Below are positions 45,640 to 56,884 of a stretch of 64,000 nt of DNA, piece after piece. The position numbers and the translations under genes are program-made. How positions within the stretch are numbered: the first letter of the stretch is position 1; each line of letters opens with the position of its first letter. Below the pieces are notes generated by a model, which was not told where the DNA came from, did no database searches, and saw only the letters and a list, made by a program, of their open reading frames with translations. Source of the DNA: Erodium maritimum (lineage: Eukaryota > Streptophyta > Magnoliopsida > Geraniales > Geraniaceae); NCBI GenBank assembly GCA_963921825.1, contig OY997593.1, positions 70,106,039 to 70,170,038 on the forward strand, given 5' to 3'.

Positions 45640-48600
45640 GTCGATCTCGACACTCTCCTTTTTAGGTATCGCTTTGTCCTCCATCTATGCCTACCTTTTT
45701 ATTAGCATTGCCTCTGATACTGATCAATCCACCTTCGACACTGATCAATCCACCTCCATTGGACCTGTCCTCGGTAAATCAACTACCGCCCATGCCTTCA
45801 GTCAACCCATTATCGTTGCCACCGCCCACACCCTCATCTGTATCCTTTCTTGGGATTTACAAGGCGCCACGGGCCCCCAACATGCGCAACACCTTAAGTA
45901 TCTCTTTTGGACACACTCCCCAACCTCTCTTCCTATCTAAGACGATGCAAGTGACGGATCCTGCCACTATAATACGCTGTAATTTGGGTTTTCATGGTGG
46001 CACATGGGTTTTACTCGTCGAAGGAAACAAAGAGGGCATTTCCCTCTACTAAGGACCGGGTGTAATGGTTTAGATTCTCTCCCAAGATGTTGGACACACC
46101 GATATTGAGGACGAGGCCTCGGACAAGGAAGGATTTTGCCTCACGGGCGTTTATAGCGAATCGGGAAGAAATAACCGACACCGAATGTGAGCAATACTGA
46201 GCAGGCTTGCTCAGAGGGACGCATAACGGTGGATCGTCATCGGTGACTTAATCGATACTCTAGCTCAGTCGGAGACCAAAAGACGTAACTTGTACCGAAT
46301 GTCCTTAATTAATGAGTTTCAGGATCTACTGGAGGATATTGGTACTACAGATGTTCCTATGACCAGCCACTCGTTCACTTGATATTGGGCAGGGTGGTAG
46401 TCTAGAGGGTGGAAACCCGTTTGGACCGTTTTTTGGTCTCAAGGGAGATTGGACATGAGCTTCTCATTATTACGCTTCAGAATACAAGCACTACTACTTC
46501 ATATTATTTTCCGATCCTTTTTACTCTAGCACCTAGCCAAAGTATTGCGGGGCTGAGAAAGTTCTTGTTTGAATCTGTGTGGACTCAAGAACCCAAATGT
46601 GACTGGCTTGTTCAAGAGGCTTAGAATATGAATGGTATGAAGAATATAGGGGAACGTACATCACGAATTGGGGAGGTCATGAGAATGTAGGGACGGGTTG
46701 TGTATCGAGCCACGTTAAACCACATTAGGTGGTGCTAAAGGCATATCTCCTCACTTAATGGGTATGCAGATAGGGTTGGCACGAACCGTAAGGAGGCTAT
46801 CAGATTCAGTATAAAGTGTCTTAGGTCGTAATAAGGCTTTTTAGAGGTAAAGGGTAAAGCACCATTGGCTAACTGAAAGGGGATCGGAACACAAACTTTT
46901 TCCACACTACTACCTATTTTCGGCGTTGAATTAATAAGGTGTGCTCCCTCCATAAAGATTAGGGTCAGATGGTTCATAGGACACAGGGATGGATGACTTG
47001 CTCTTATGGTACTTTTAGGATCTCTTTGTCACTTCGCTCCCCCAAAATTCAGGGAATGAGATTGGGCTTCTAGCTTTCTATTACGGGCCCTCGGAATTCG
47101 GCCCTTACATCTTTGATTACTAGGAATGACGTTACCAAAAATAGTCTTCCGAATGGGTCCTGACTAAACCTTGGGACCGGACGGGTTGAATCTGAAGTTC
47201 TATCAGCAATACTGACCTACTTTAGCTCCGAGAATCACTTTATGAATTCAGCATATGATAACCTGAGGCCCCATGGAAAGGGGGATCAACGAACCTACCA
47301 TATTCCTTATCCAAAGAAGACATATTTGAAGTTGGTTACTAATCTTCGACCCGTGGTCATGTCCAACGGTGTGTTCCGATAATGTCCAAGTTTATGGAAA
47401 ACAGACTAAAGGGGCTTCTTCTTGATATAATGCCCCCCAGGGGGTCTTTGTATCCGATTGAGCTTTCTCGGACAACATCTTCATCTCTTTTGAGGTTATC
47501 CACTACCTCCACCGAAAGACCCATGGTTAGATGGGGTTTATGGCTCTAAAAAATGAATACGAGCAAGGCATATGACCGATTGGAGTGGTCGTTAATCCTC
47601 TCGATGCTGCGTTATTTTGGTTTCTCCGAGGCCTGGACAAGCTGTATGCCAGTATTTATAAGATCGGTCTACTATCAAGTCAGCTCGGCGTCGAGAAATA
47701 GGGCCTACGCGATCGAATAAGGGTGTTCTATAAGGGGATCCTCTATCCCCGTACATGTTCATGTTCTGTATGGAGGGCCTCTCCAAACTCATTAAGAAGA
47801 TTGGGGTAAGGGGCGCATTAACAGGTGCCCAGTAGCCTAGGGAGCACCAATTCTTACCCACATGTTTTTTTTGCGGATAATTGTTACATCTTCTGTCACA
47901 GAACCCCTACTAAGGCACAACATGTCTGGAATCTTATTACTCCTTTTGGTTCGTGGTTGGGTCAGGTAATTAGTTTCCTGAAGTCCTCGGTTTTATTCAG
48001 CACCAACATTGACACTAGGACCCGTTAGGAATGTTGTCAGGTCCTTAACATCCTAGAGACTTTAGAGACATATCTTTACTTGGGAGTCCCGAATATGATG
48101 TGACAGAATCATAGTAACAACCTGCCTTATTTGGACGATAAGGTTCTAAAGTGAATTTTGTTGTGGGACGAGAAATTTGTTTCCCCTGCGGGAAGGGAGG
48201 TAATGATTTGTTCAGTACTATATCCCTCCCTACCTCTGTTATGTCTATTTTCAGGGTACCTCAGTCGATCACAGACAAGAAACATGTGGCTCTGACAAAA
48301 CTTGTTTTTTTTTGGGGGGTGGGGGGGGGGGGGGGGGTGGTGGGTGGGACTCGGCCTACAAGCCTCGTCCTATTATCTGGAAGGATTGAGCAAAGTTATG
48401 TCGCCCCAAGCCATTGGGTGGAATGGTGTTTATGGATCTCCAAGATTCCAATTCGGTATTTCTGAGCAAGTAAGCCTGGAATTTTATTACTCAGCCTGGA
48501 TTGTTGGTGGCTTGCTTGATAAAGGTCACATACTATCGAGAGGGGGACTTTTAGGCAGTAGGAAGAGGTAACAACTCGAGCTATATATAGACCATCATCA

Positions 48601-48840
48601 GTACTACATAGGGATTCGTGAACCAAGGGCTTCAACGTTCACTCGGGGATGTGATGGATACACTTGTACTAGGCGCCCTCGTGGCTCCAATAGCTAGACC
48701 CTTACATTCATACTATATATGGGGTAATTGTGGCTACTCTTATGCTGAGAGAGGAGCTAAATACAGAAGAAAAAAAAAAAAGAGGAAGAAAGAGTTCTAT
48801 CGACAACCTCTAAGACCAAAGCCATGAAAACCGTCGACGA
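45640..48840 (+). pseudogene. Second LINE ORF2 relic: endonuclease and reverse transcriptase
   Basis: Endonuclease pieces: 'ILSWDLQGA' at 45840-45866 and, later in other frames, 'FQDLLEDIGTTDVPMTSHSFT' (about 46320-46380) and 'ETRLDRFLVSREIG'. RT pieces: 'PKKTYLKLVTNLRPVVMSN' (about 47300-47355), a finger region, the active-site box at about 47863 reading FFADN, where the second Asp of FADD is Asn, and 'FKSSVLFSTN'. The end has 'LSKQAWNFI' (about 48450). It is from a different LINE lineage than 28440-35055. Highly decayed. A run of 17 G and flanking G-rich sequence (48314-48347) interrupts the frame. Confidence 0.78.
48314..48347 (+). repeat. G-rich tract with 17-G run
   Basis: Six G, T, then 17 G (48321-48337), then TGGTGGGTGGG, inside the RT relic. 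It could form G-quadruplex structures on this strand. Confidence 0.9.
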
Positions 48841-48904
48841 TGACTAGGTTTTAGGAGTGAGAGTTCTCGCAGAACTTGAGAGGTTTTTTAACCGATATAA
48901 TTAA

Positions 48905-50220
48905 TTTTTTTTTGAAACAGATAATGAGGTATTGTATTACTGTAGAACATCAACTTTATAGGGTAGGACATAACTGTCCAGGATTCTACATTTTTGTCCC
49001 GGCTGGACGTAGCCCGTCAGGCGCTCATGGATCCATAAAGATAGTCTTCTTTGACTCACAGATCTGAACTCAAGAGTTCTTCGTACCAACATTTCAAAAA
49101 AATAATAATCCAAATCCCTAATCCGACCTAATACAGAAAGACAAACTAGAGAATGAGCCTTTAGTGCGGATTTTCCAAGACCTCTCGACTGCAGTAGTCC
49201 CGAGTCTGTGTGTATAGTCCCCAAGCGGTCCAACCCACCCCCGCAGTGGGAGGTTATTTGCCCCTCGAGGGGCTATATCCCCCAGGTCGCGGTACCTGAA
49301 CATGAGCCAGTCCGATGATTCCAGAGTGCTCCTGTGTGCCCAGTTCTCCAGCAGATACTCTTGTCTCCCTCCTTGTCTTGGCCTTCCGTGGACGGGGACC
49401 AATTCCAGGGTTGCATCTCAGTATACCTCGACGAACCAACGGTATCTCCCTCTGAGTATATCGATTCACAGGAGACCTAGGACGACATAAAGACCCCGGT
49501 GTAGGAGGGTCCTCCCTCGGGGAGATCACTGTCACCGTCCTGGATCTCGAGGGCTTCGGGCCATGTCGCCTGGCCGACGACATTGATGGTACAGAAACCC
49601 TAGGAGGGACCCAACGAGCCCTAGGGTTTGCATGCATCCTAAGGGCGGCGGCAGCGGTACTGCATACACTGGTGGGGGTGCCGCCAATCGTGGGCTGTGA
49701 ATAACTCGTTTCGGCGGAGGAATATATATCATCAGCGGGGGGTGACCGCCCCGGCAAGGCTCGACCTGGCGCCATGCCAGTACGGGCATCGACGCCCTAT
49801 TCGGTCACCCAATTCGGGACGTAATCCCATCGATCAAGTGATCGGGAGGCAGACGATACGACCACGGGGGCTTTTGTACCCGTCCTTGCATAGACTAGGT
49901 GCGGCGGCGCTGGTGCATGGCATATGGCTGTGTGACCAAACCCGGGGGGGGGGGGGGGGAATCGGGACCCGGTGAGGATTCGCCGGCGACGGCGGTAGCC
50001 TACCAGGGTGAGGACTCTGGCCAGCGGCGTGACGACGATGAAGTGGAGGATACATCGGCGTCGATCCGAGGGGATTGAGAAACGATGGGAACAAGGACCT
50101 TAGAGGCGTGTAGATGGAGATGACGGTCGGACAGTGCTGCCAGAGGACCTCGTCGGCAACGACGGTGTGAACCCTAGCTAGGGTAGAGAAGAACCTCAAA
50201 GAGGTGAACCGAGAGCTTTT
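48905..50220 (-). mobile_element. LINE-type derivative (minus strand), same tail as 742 and 3665
   Basis: The plus strand starts with a T-run and 'gaaacagataatgagg', followed by 'gtattgtattactgta'. The block near 49180-49220 encodes, on the minus strand, 'GVGW...LYTQTRDY', matching 'GVGGVGPRLYLQTRDS' in the element ending at 742. A Pro/Arg-rich minus-strand frame at 49254-49775 is ORF1 N-terminal-like. No DUF4283, no ORF2. A 16-G run sits at 49944-49959. The 5' end is near 50215, right against the next insertion. Confidence 0.55.
49944..49959 (+). repeat. Poly-G tract of 16
   Basis: An uninterrupted run of 16 G within the LINE derivative, complement of a C-run in element orientation. Confidence 0.9.
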
Positions 50221-50225
50221 TTTTA

Positions 50226-50695
50226 GAGGATTTTTTTTGAACGAAATGGTAATGTTATTAATTAAAGCAAACTGGTGTTCGCATGACGACAAACACCATA
50301 CAAACCAAGAAACTAGCATAAAACAGACCATAAAACTGAAACACAAATGCTAAGTAGTAAATGTTGCTTATGGGCATAAAGGCGGTCCGAAGGATGAAAC
50401 TTCGGTAGCATCCAAGGATATCGATACAGTATGATCCAACCATAAGTCGCTGGTCGAGCAGACCAAGTGAAATCTTAACAGTGGTGTACCGATAACTCCC
50501 CCGATAAGTCAGCGTGCATCGTCCTCCCTTGAGTGATAGGTGTAGGGCTCATGAACGCGGGATTGCTGACCCCGAAGTAGTAGGGAATCATCTTGTCGAC
50601 TGTTGACAGAACCATTGTCACCAATTTACAGGGAGAAGGTACAATCAACCAACCTCTGCCGGGTTTTTTTTTGTTTTAATCTAGTAACTGATATA
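50226..50695 (-). mobile_element. LINE-type 3' tail, inverted copy of 1-696
   Basis: The plus-strand T-run at 50230-50237 followed by 'gaacgaaatggtaatg' is the complement of a polyA end. The reverse complement matches 281-560 throughout (for example 'tactgtatcg' followed by 'tccttggatgctaccg'). It has no ORF and is 5'-truncated. It is the last insertion before the GTE promoter. Confidence 0.65.
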
Positions 50696-50699
50696 ATTA

Positions 50700-51477
50700 A
50701 TATATAATCGGCTGGATTGGGTAATAAAATATTTTAATTTGACCCAAGTTCACAATTTGTCTACGGGATCAACTTAATGTTCAATTTTCATCTACTAATC
50801 GCCGGGTGTTAAACACAAAGCCGGAGTGTAACAAGCACGCGCGAATCCAGCGGTTGGGTTACCTCGTCAAAACGCTACGAACCAAATTCCCCTCCGCTTC
50901 ACTATCCGCTCAAAGCACCACCCTCGCACCTCGCCACGCGCCGAACGCTCCCCACCCAAATCGTGCCGCGCGCGCCACGCTCCACAACATCGCGTGGGTC
51001 AAGGCGCGCTCGCTCGTGCTCTGATGCTTGCCGAGTACGGCTCTTGCGGTAGAGCCACACGCTCGACAGAACCCACTGCGTCACACGGACGCACAGCCAC
51101 CGTACACCTGTAAAGATAAGATATAGAGAGAGAAAGCACCGTCACAGAAAAAAAGTTGCTCGCTTTTTAGAGAGAGAAAGTGGGGACGAGCGAGCGAAGT
51201 CTAGAGAGAGAAAGCGAAAGAGAAGATCTGAGAGAAATCGAGAGGCGGAAGGAGAAAGGTAACGAGCTCGAAACCCTACTGTGCTGTTCATCATCTCTGT
51301 GTTGTATATATCGTATTTCCGATGAAGCTATAGATCCATTTACGTTGTGTGGTAGATAGGGGAGGATTCGGCCGAACCCTAATTCGAATCCTTGAGAAAA
51401 TTGGAATTTAAAACCCTAATTTTGGGGGAAGAATTGGTGGATAGGATCGAGGAATTAGGGTTTTCGAGGTTACATGT
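50700..51477 (+). promoter_or_regulatory. Promoter and 5' leader region of the GTE gene
   Basis: Three identical 12-base words, agagagagaaag, occur at 51125-51136, 51169-51180 and 51203-51214, a GAGA-rich leader pattern common in plant housekeeping chromatin genes. GTAACG at about 51258 could start a 5'-UTR intron ('gagaaag|gtaacg'), but I find no acceptor that is convincing before the ATG. No TATA box was identified. The stretch at about 50810-51110 is unusually GC-rich and CpG-rich relative to the window. Confidence 0.5.
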
Positions 51478-53733
51478 ATGGCGTCGGGGCCTGCTGTTGG
51501 AGGAAATGATGGAACTCGGGAGAGACAGAGGTTTGCTGATAGCAAGGTCTACACGAGAAAGGCCTTTAGAGGTTCTAAGAAGAACGTTGCGAACACCACC
51601 ACAACCGCATGTACAGTAAACACCACCACCACCGCCACCGCAACAGAGAATGGAAACGGAAGTATTGACAACATAACCACCACTGCTATTGAAGAGAACA
51701 AGAACAACAGCGATGACAACGGGGATATCGCCGCCTTTGTATCTGCTCGGAAAAATATCACTGCCACAGAGCCAGGACCTGAGGGTGTTAATTTGAAGAC
51801 AAAAGCAGGTCAAGACCTGCAGGATTCTGCCAATAATGTTAATTTAGTGAAAGAATCAGAGCAAGAGCAGCAGGTGCAAATCCAAGCTGCCAAGGATGTT
51901 ACTTCGGTGCCAGAGCCAGAGCAAGAGTTGCAGTTGCAAAGCGCATCGGGTGAGGATGTTAATTTGGTGACAGAGCCACAGCTGCAGACCCGAGCTGCTG
52001 AGGGTGTTAGCTCGGTGCCGGACTCAAAGCCAGAGAGAGAGCCTGAGGTGCAAACTCTAGCTGGAGAGGATGTTAATTTGGTGCCAGAGTCTGAGCAAGA
52101 GCTGCAGTTACAAACTCGAGCGGTTGGGGATGTTATTTTGGCGCTAGAACCAGTGCCAGACCAAGAATCACAGTTACATACCCAGGCTGTTGAGGATTCT
52201 AGTACAGCGTCAGAGCCAAGTCCAGAGCAAGAGCCTCAGTTTCAAGCCCAGGCTGCTGAGGATGTGAACGCAGTGCAGCAGCAAGAGCAGGAACAGCTTG
52301 TTTCTCAACTGGTCGTTGTAGCGGATGATTCATCTAGTTTGAACCAGTTCCAGGTGCTTACACCAAGTGCTCGGGAGCCTGGAAATGGGTCTGTCAAGCA
52401 AGGGATGGAGGGTAGGGTTAAGCTTAGTTTGGGTTCTGGGTCGGTGGACATGTCCAGGTCCGGGTCCAAGCGGGAGATGAGGAGGAAGCTTGAGATTGAG
52501 CTTGATAAGGTGAGGAAGTTGGTGAAGAGGATTGAGGCTAAAGAAGGGGAGATCGGTAGTGGGTTTACTCATTCCCATGTCTCAGTCAATGAGGTGGTTT
52601 ATCATGGAGGTAATAGGGTTCATTCAGAGATGGCTTCGGCAGGTGCTAATCGAGAGACTACTAGGCCATTGAACCATTTAAGAGTATCAGGGCTGGAGAA
52701 TGGTCACGGTTTGATGAGTGATAATTTGGAGAAAGAGAAAAGAACACCAAAGGCGAACTCATACTATTTGAATTCAGAATTCTTGCTTGCAAAAGATAAG
52801 TTTCCTCCAGCAGAGAGTAACAAGAAGGCAAAATTGAATGGGAAGAAGCATGGAGGGTCTGAATCACGAAATGGGTTTATGATGGGTGCCAAGTTTTTCA
52901 AGAGTTGCAGCTCCTTGCTTGATAAATTAATGAAGCACAAGCATGGTTGGGTCTTCAATACCCCTGTTGACGCAGTGGCTCTTGGATTGCATGATTACCA
53001 CATCATTATTGAGCATCCAATGGACTTAGGTACTGTGAAATCGAGACTGACGAAGAATTGGTACAAATCGCCCAAAGAATTTGCAGAGGATGTAAGACTT
53101 ACATTTCACAATGCCATGACCTACAATCCAAAGGGTCAAGATGTTCATGTAATGGGAGAGCAGCTATTGAAGATATTTGAGGATAGGTGGGCCATCATTG
53201 AATCTGATTATAACCGGGAGATGAGATTCCATCAAGATTATGAAGTGAGTCTTGCTACACCTACATCCAGATATGCACCTCTTCCACTGCCTCTGTCACA
53301 GGCACGGCCATCGCCTCTTGATATGAGAAGGATTGTTGATGGATCAGAATCTCTGTCTCATTCCTTTGATCCAAAGCTAAAACCCACAAGTACCACTCCT
53401 TCAAGTAGGACTCCTGCTCTGAAGAAGCCCAAGGCAAAAGATCTCAATAAAAGGGATATGACCTATGAAGAGAAGCAGAAATTGAGCACAAACCTTCAGA
53501 GCTTACCCACAGAAAAGTTGGATTTTATCGTACAGATAATAAAAAAGAGGAATTCAGCTGTCCTTCAGCATGATGATGAAATTGAAGTAGACATTGATAG
53601 TGTTGATGCTGAGACTCTTTGGGAGCTTGATAGGTTTGTGACCAACTACAAGAAGGGTTTGAGCAAGTACAAGAGGAAAGCAGAACTTGCAATTCAAGCT
53701 AGACTAGGCGCTGGGCTGAATGTTCAAGAGAAG
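51478..53733 (+). CDS. GTE4-like bromodomain protein, exon 1
   Basis: A 752-codon exon holding nearly all of the protein. The N-terminus (MASGPAVGG...RERQRFADSKVYTRKAF) is typical of GTE-family proteins, which bind acetylated histones and regulate transcription and cell-cycle genes in the nucleus. Residues ~118-275 are a run of diverged ~22-residue acidic, Gln/Glu-rich repeats (pattern EDVNLVPE.EQELQLQT). A basic, coiled-coil-like segment follows at about 328-360, then the bromodomain at ~473-570 (WVFNTPVDAVALGLHDY; acetyl-lysine Asn at about 550 in MTYNPKG) and the NET/extraterminal domain at ~660-727 (YEEKQKLSTNLQSLPTEKLDFIVQII). The full product is 825 residues, similar to Arabidopsis GTE4 (about 770). 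The exon ends at AAG|GTAAGG. Translation past the donor gives a false stop at 53758-53760. Confidence 0.93.
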
Positions 53734-53827
53734 GTAAGGCCCTCAATTGAGCTTGTTTAGCCTTCATATCTTTCCTCTTTTCTTTATAGACAAACTTGAC
53801 CAATGTACTTCTATATTTATGTTGCAG

Positions 53828-53873
53828 AACCCTTCTCCAGTTGTGGCACCCTCATCAAAAGAAATTAGAACAG
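53828..53873 (+). CDS. GTE4-like bromodomain protein, exon 2
   Basis: A 46-base exon between ttgcag (acceptor ending 53827) and GTAAAA (donor at 53874). It adds NPSPVVAPSSKEIRT and one base of the next codon. The phase fits exon 1 (phase 0) and exon 3. Confidence 0.85.
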
Positions 53874-53960
53874 GTAAAATGTTTTTGGACAAGAATAGTC
53901 CAATGCATCACAGTTTGTTTTATGACCTGGTAAGTTTAAATTTCTTTTGTTCACCATCAG

Positions 53961-54074
53961 ATGCGAGGAATGTTTCTGCATCCTCACCTGTTCAAGGAGT
54001 AAAAGTGGGGGATCATGTGAGTGGATCAAGTAGTTCAAGCAGCTCGAGCAGTGACTCCGGGTCTTCATCAAGTG
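53961..54074 (+). CDS. GTE4-like bromodomain protein, exon 3
   Basis: A 114-base exon after accatcag (acceptor ends 53960). The joined codon is GAT. It encodes DARNVSASSPVQGVKVGDH followed by a Ser-rich stretch. The donor is AGTG|GTACTT, weaker than consensus. Reading into the intron gives a stop after two codons, so retention would truncate the tail. Confidence 0.82.
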
Positions 54075-54178
54075 GTACTTGAAAATCTTAACTTTACTTG
54101 TCGTATATCTTGTGGTTATTATAATGCCTTGTTGAACTCAACTTGTTTCTTTTACCTGTTACGTATGTATTATTTCAG

Positions 54179-54240
54179 ATTCTGATAGTGACACTTCCTC
54201 GGCATCTGGATCTGATGCGGAGCACTCTCCAAGATCTTGA
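54179..54240 (+). CDS. GTE4-like bromodomain protein, exon 4 (terminal)
   Basis: A 62-base exon after tatttcag (acceptor ends 54178), giving DSDSDTSSASGSDAEHSPRS and TGA. The Ser/Asp tail is the usual end of BET-related plant proteins and may be a casein-kinase substrate. With exon 3 it forms an SSSSSDSGSSSSD-type low-complexity C-terminus. The 3' UTR follows; the polyadenylation site is not identified. Confidence 0.85.
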
Positions 54241-56285
54241 ATAGTTTACCAAGGTGGGATAGTTTAACTGTGAGCTTCACTGCAAAGTTATTGCCTTGTT
54301 TGTATTGTTCTGTTTGTCTGCCCCAATTTCTTCTTCTGTCGACCCTTATGTCTTTTGCCGCTAATCCGTAGTAATACAGGGTTATAGTATAAGTTTTTAT
54401 TGTCTGTGTAGATTAATGATCATATGGGAAAAAGATCATAATGTTAGATCAATTTTATACTCTTGTAGTGTGCAACATGATAGGATGATACTTAAATCAG
54501 ATTTTTTTTTACAGATTTTTCTACTTTTTCTTTCTCCATGTAGTGAACTTTAAGGTTTCTTTTTCCCCGCTCATTATTTTAGTTACCTCATTAGTAGAGG
54601 GATAGTTCTCAGTTTTGTAATAACTAATAAGCAATTCAGTGGTGCGCTCAAGGTTTGTGGTCACTCTTGATGTGAGCCTGAAAATGATACATTTGTAACC
54701 ACAAAAATTGAATCCTTTATTCTGATTGGTTTACCTTTAAGTTTATACACCAAGAAAGGAATAATTAAACTAGAGAGATTGAAATCCAATGTATGCGGTC
54801 TCTGTTCCAGTAGTGATGCTACTCGGAGCTAATCTGACTACCATGTTTTGACATTTCATCTGCACTCGGCCAAATCACTGAACTTAATTTGTAAGGAGAA
54901 GATCCCCTCATATGGGCTTGTGATCCCTGTTGAGATAGCACTTGGTGCTTAACTTGTGTGTGTGAGTAATTAGGTTAATGGTAGTTTTGTCTCTGTTTAT
55001 CATTATTTCATTAGATCTGCTGTTTATTTTACCTGTTTGAATACATACATTCTTTTGCATATGTTTTGACATTATTGTTGCGATTTGATGGCATTATCTC
55101 AAACATGATTGTCAAGAGTTCAACAGAGTGTATATTCATAAGATTATCCCATACATGACCCAAGGACATAGCTAAGCCTTAACAATTTTTTTTTGTTTTT
55201 TACAGTAACTGGCATATCATCTAGGGATAATTGCAATAAAAGTACCAGATTTTTTTTTTGCAAATTGTAGTCCTCTTCTTTAATAACTGCCAAAAAGTTC
55301 CCTGAACTTGCTTTTTCATTACAATTTGTTTCAAAATGACGATTTCTCTTGAAATTTTAAATTTTAATAAACAAAAAGAGGATTTTTTTTGGATGTAAAA
55401 GGGGGGAGAAAATTAAGCGAAACAGAAATTTTGGAACTTTTTTTTCACTTACTATTTTTAGAGGGTAAAATCATCATTTTAAAAGTAAATTTACACGGAG
55501 TGCAACAAAGGGCAAGTTCAGGGCACTTTCTTGCAATTATTAAAGAAGGCTATAATATGCAGAAAGTGAATACCCCAGGGTATTTTTTTGCAATTGTCCA
55601 TATCATCTATCATTAATGTGATTGGTTGAACTGTTGTTGCATGAGAGTGACCTGAGAACCGAAGGAACAAGAGAAGTTTTCTGATGAATTTGGTTGTTTT
55701 CTTCTTATTGGCAGATTTCAGCAGTTTAGAGTAGATAGTAGTGGCCCTTTTCTGCATTGCAGTCGAGAAGTTCGGATTTTGACGATAAAACTGTGCAGTT
55801 TGGGCAATGATGACATCTAACAGTGATCTGTAGCAGATTATTGGCGATTTAGGTAGTCCTAAGTTTGTATAATATATGGTAGAATGCGGCGATGATTAGA
55901 TTAGATTAGATATTTTAGATTAGATTGTTAACAACTGCTACCTAATTAGGCTCTGTTGAGCAAAGCCAGATTCAGGATTATTTTGTTGGCAGATGAAAGA
56001 TAAAAGAGCGTCCTATAATTGACGGAGTGGAATTGCCTCAATTTATATTTGTTTCGCTTGGTTGGATGATTTTCTTTTATGTTATGTTGCCAAATGTTAG
56101 GGTTGGTACCTATAATTTTGTCAAGGTATTGGACTATGTTGTTTACTAGTCATGGTCAGGAACAAGTGAATCCAAAGGTGTTGGGAAAATGTCTTATTTT
56201 TTTGATGCTGTCATGTTTCGAGTGATATGAACGACGTGATATTCTTAGATCATGCTTGAAGGGATGAGCCGACAAGAAGCAAGGG
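54241..56285. other. GTE 3' flank and intergenic region, no gene seen
   Basis: AT-rich, with several A- and T-runs. A 75-codon frame at 55389-55616 and its complement are low-complexity. The word 'gattagattaga' around 55895-55920 is a short tandem repeat. No domain, tRNA or element end recognised. Some of the first few hundred bases are likely GTE 3' UTR. Confidence 0.5.
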
Positions 56286-56289
56286 CGCA

Positions 56290-56755
56290 TTAAGTTCAAT
56301 GAACGCGATCTTTTTACGGAACGCGCTCTTTTTCCTATACAAAGATCAGCCATGTCTCTGTATAAAGCATCAACAATTTTTGTTGCTGGCGAAGAGACAT
56401 CAAAAGAAGAGTTTCTTGCTTTTACTTTTCAAGAAGTTCTTAAATCTCCAGTTTATCGTTGGTTCATCAAGAGGCAAAATGGACCCTTCGAATTCGAATT
56501 TTTGATTCGTTGCGAGAGGTGGTTAAGAACTAATAATTCATCATCTTCCGTTCTAAACTTCTACCTGAGAGTTATAGGTATTTATCAAACCTCTTCCTAT
56601 GTAACGGAAGGCTACTGGATCAAACGACAAAGATTCTGTTGAGAAAGGGTTGGATTTTCCGAGATGAAATGAAAATCAGATTCATGTAATAGGGGAGGGT
56701 TTGCCATTACTTAGCCGGAATGATAGGTGGCCATAAAATAAGGATTAAGTGGAGC
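56290..56755 (+). pseudogene. ycf2: Plastid-derived ycf2 3' end (nuclear insertion)
   Basis: Three frames together read as the last ~100 residues of plastid Ycf2: 'ALFFLYKDQP' (56323-56352), 'FVAGEETSKE' (equivalent to a FADEEMSKG stretch), 'RWFIK', 'CERWLRTN', and after a frameshift '[21 protein letters not shown]', ending 'RDEMKIRFM' and TAA (about 56685-56690). The flank then matches plastid sequence just beyond ycf2 ('cttagccggaatgataggtggccat', 56711-56735). Divergence and frameshifts indicate an old transfer. Ycf2 is a plastid-encoded AAA-type protein and has no role in the nucleus. Confidence 0.8.
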
Positions 56756-56884
56756 ACAATAGATTGCTTTCGTCCCTCTGGTTCTATGGGCCTTACCTCC
56801 ACAGAGCAATATGTTATTGCTGGAACACGAGAGAATTAAAATATTGGATAAAAAAGACCATGTATGGATGGTATGAAATCTCTC

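Noticed and set aside
54241-56285. Possible tRNA or small RNA gene downstream of GTE
   Set aside because: I saw no tRNA box pattern or stable cloverleaf; sequence is AT-rich and unstructured by eye.
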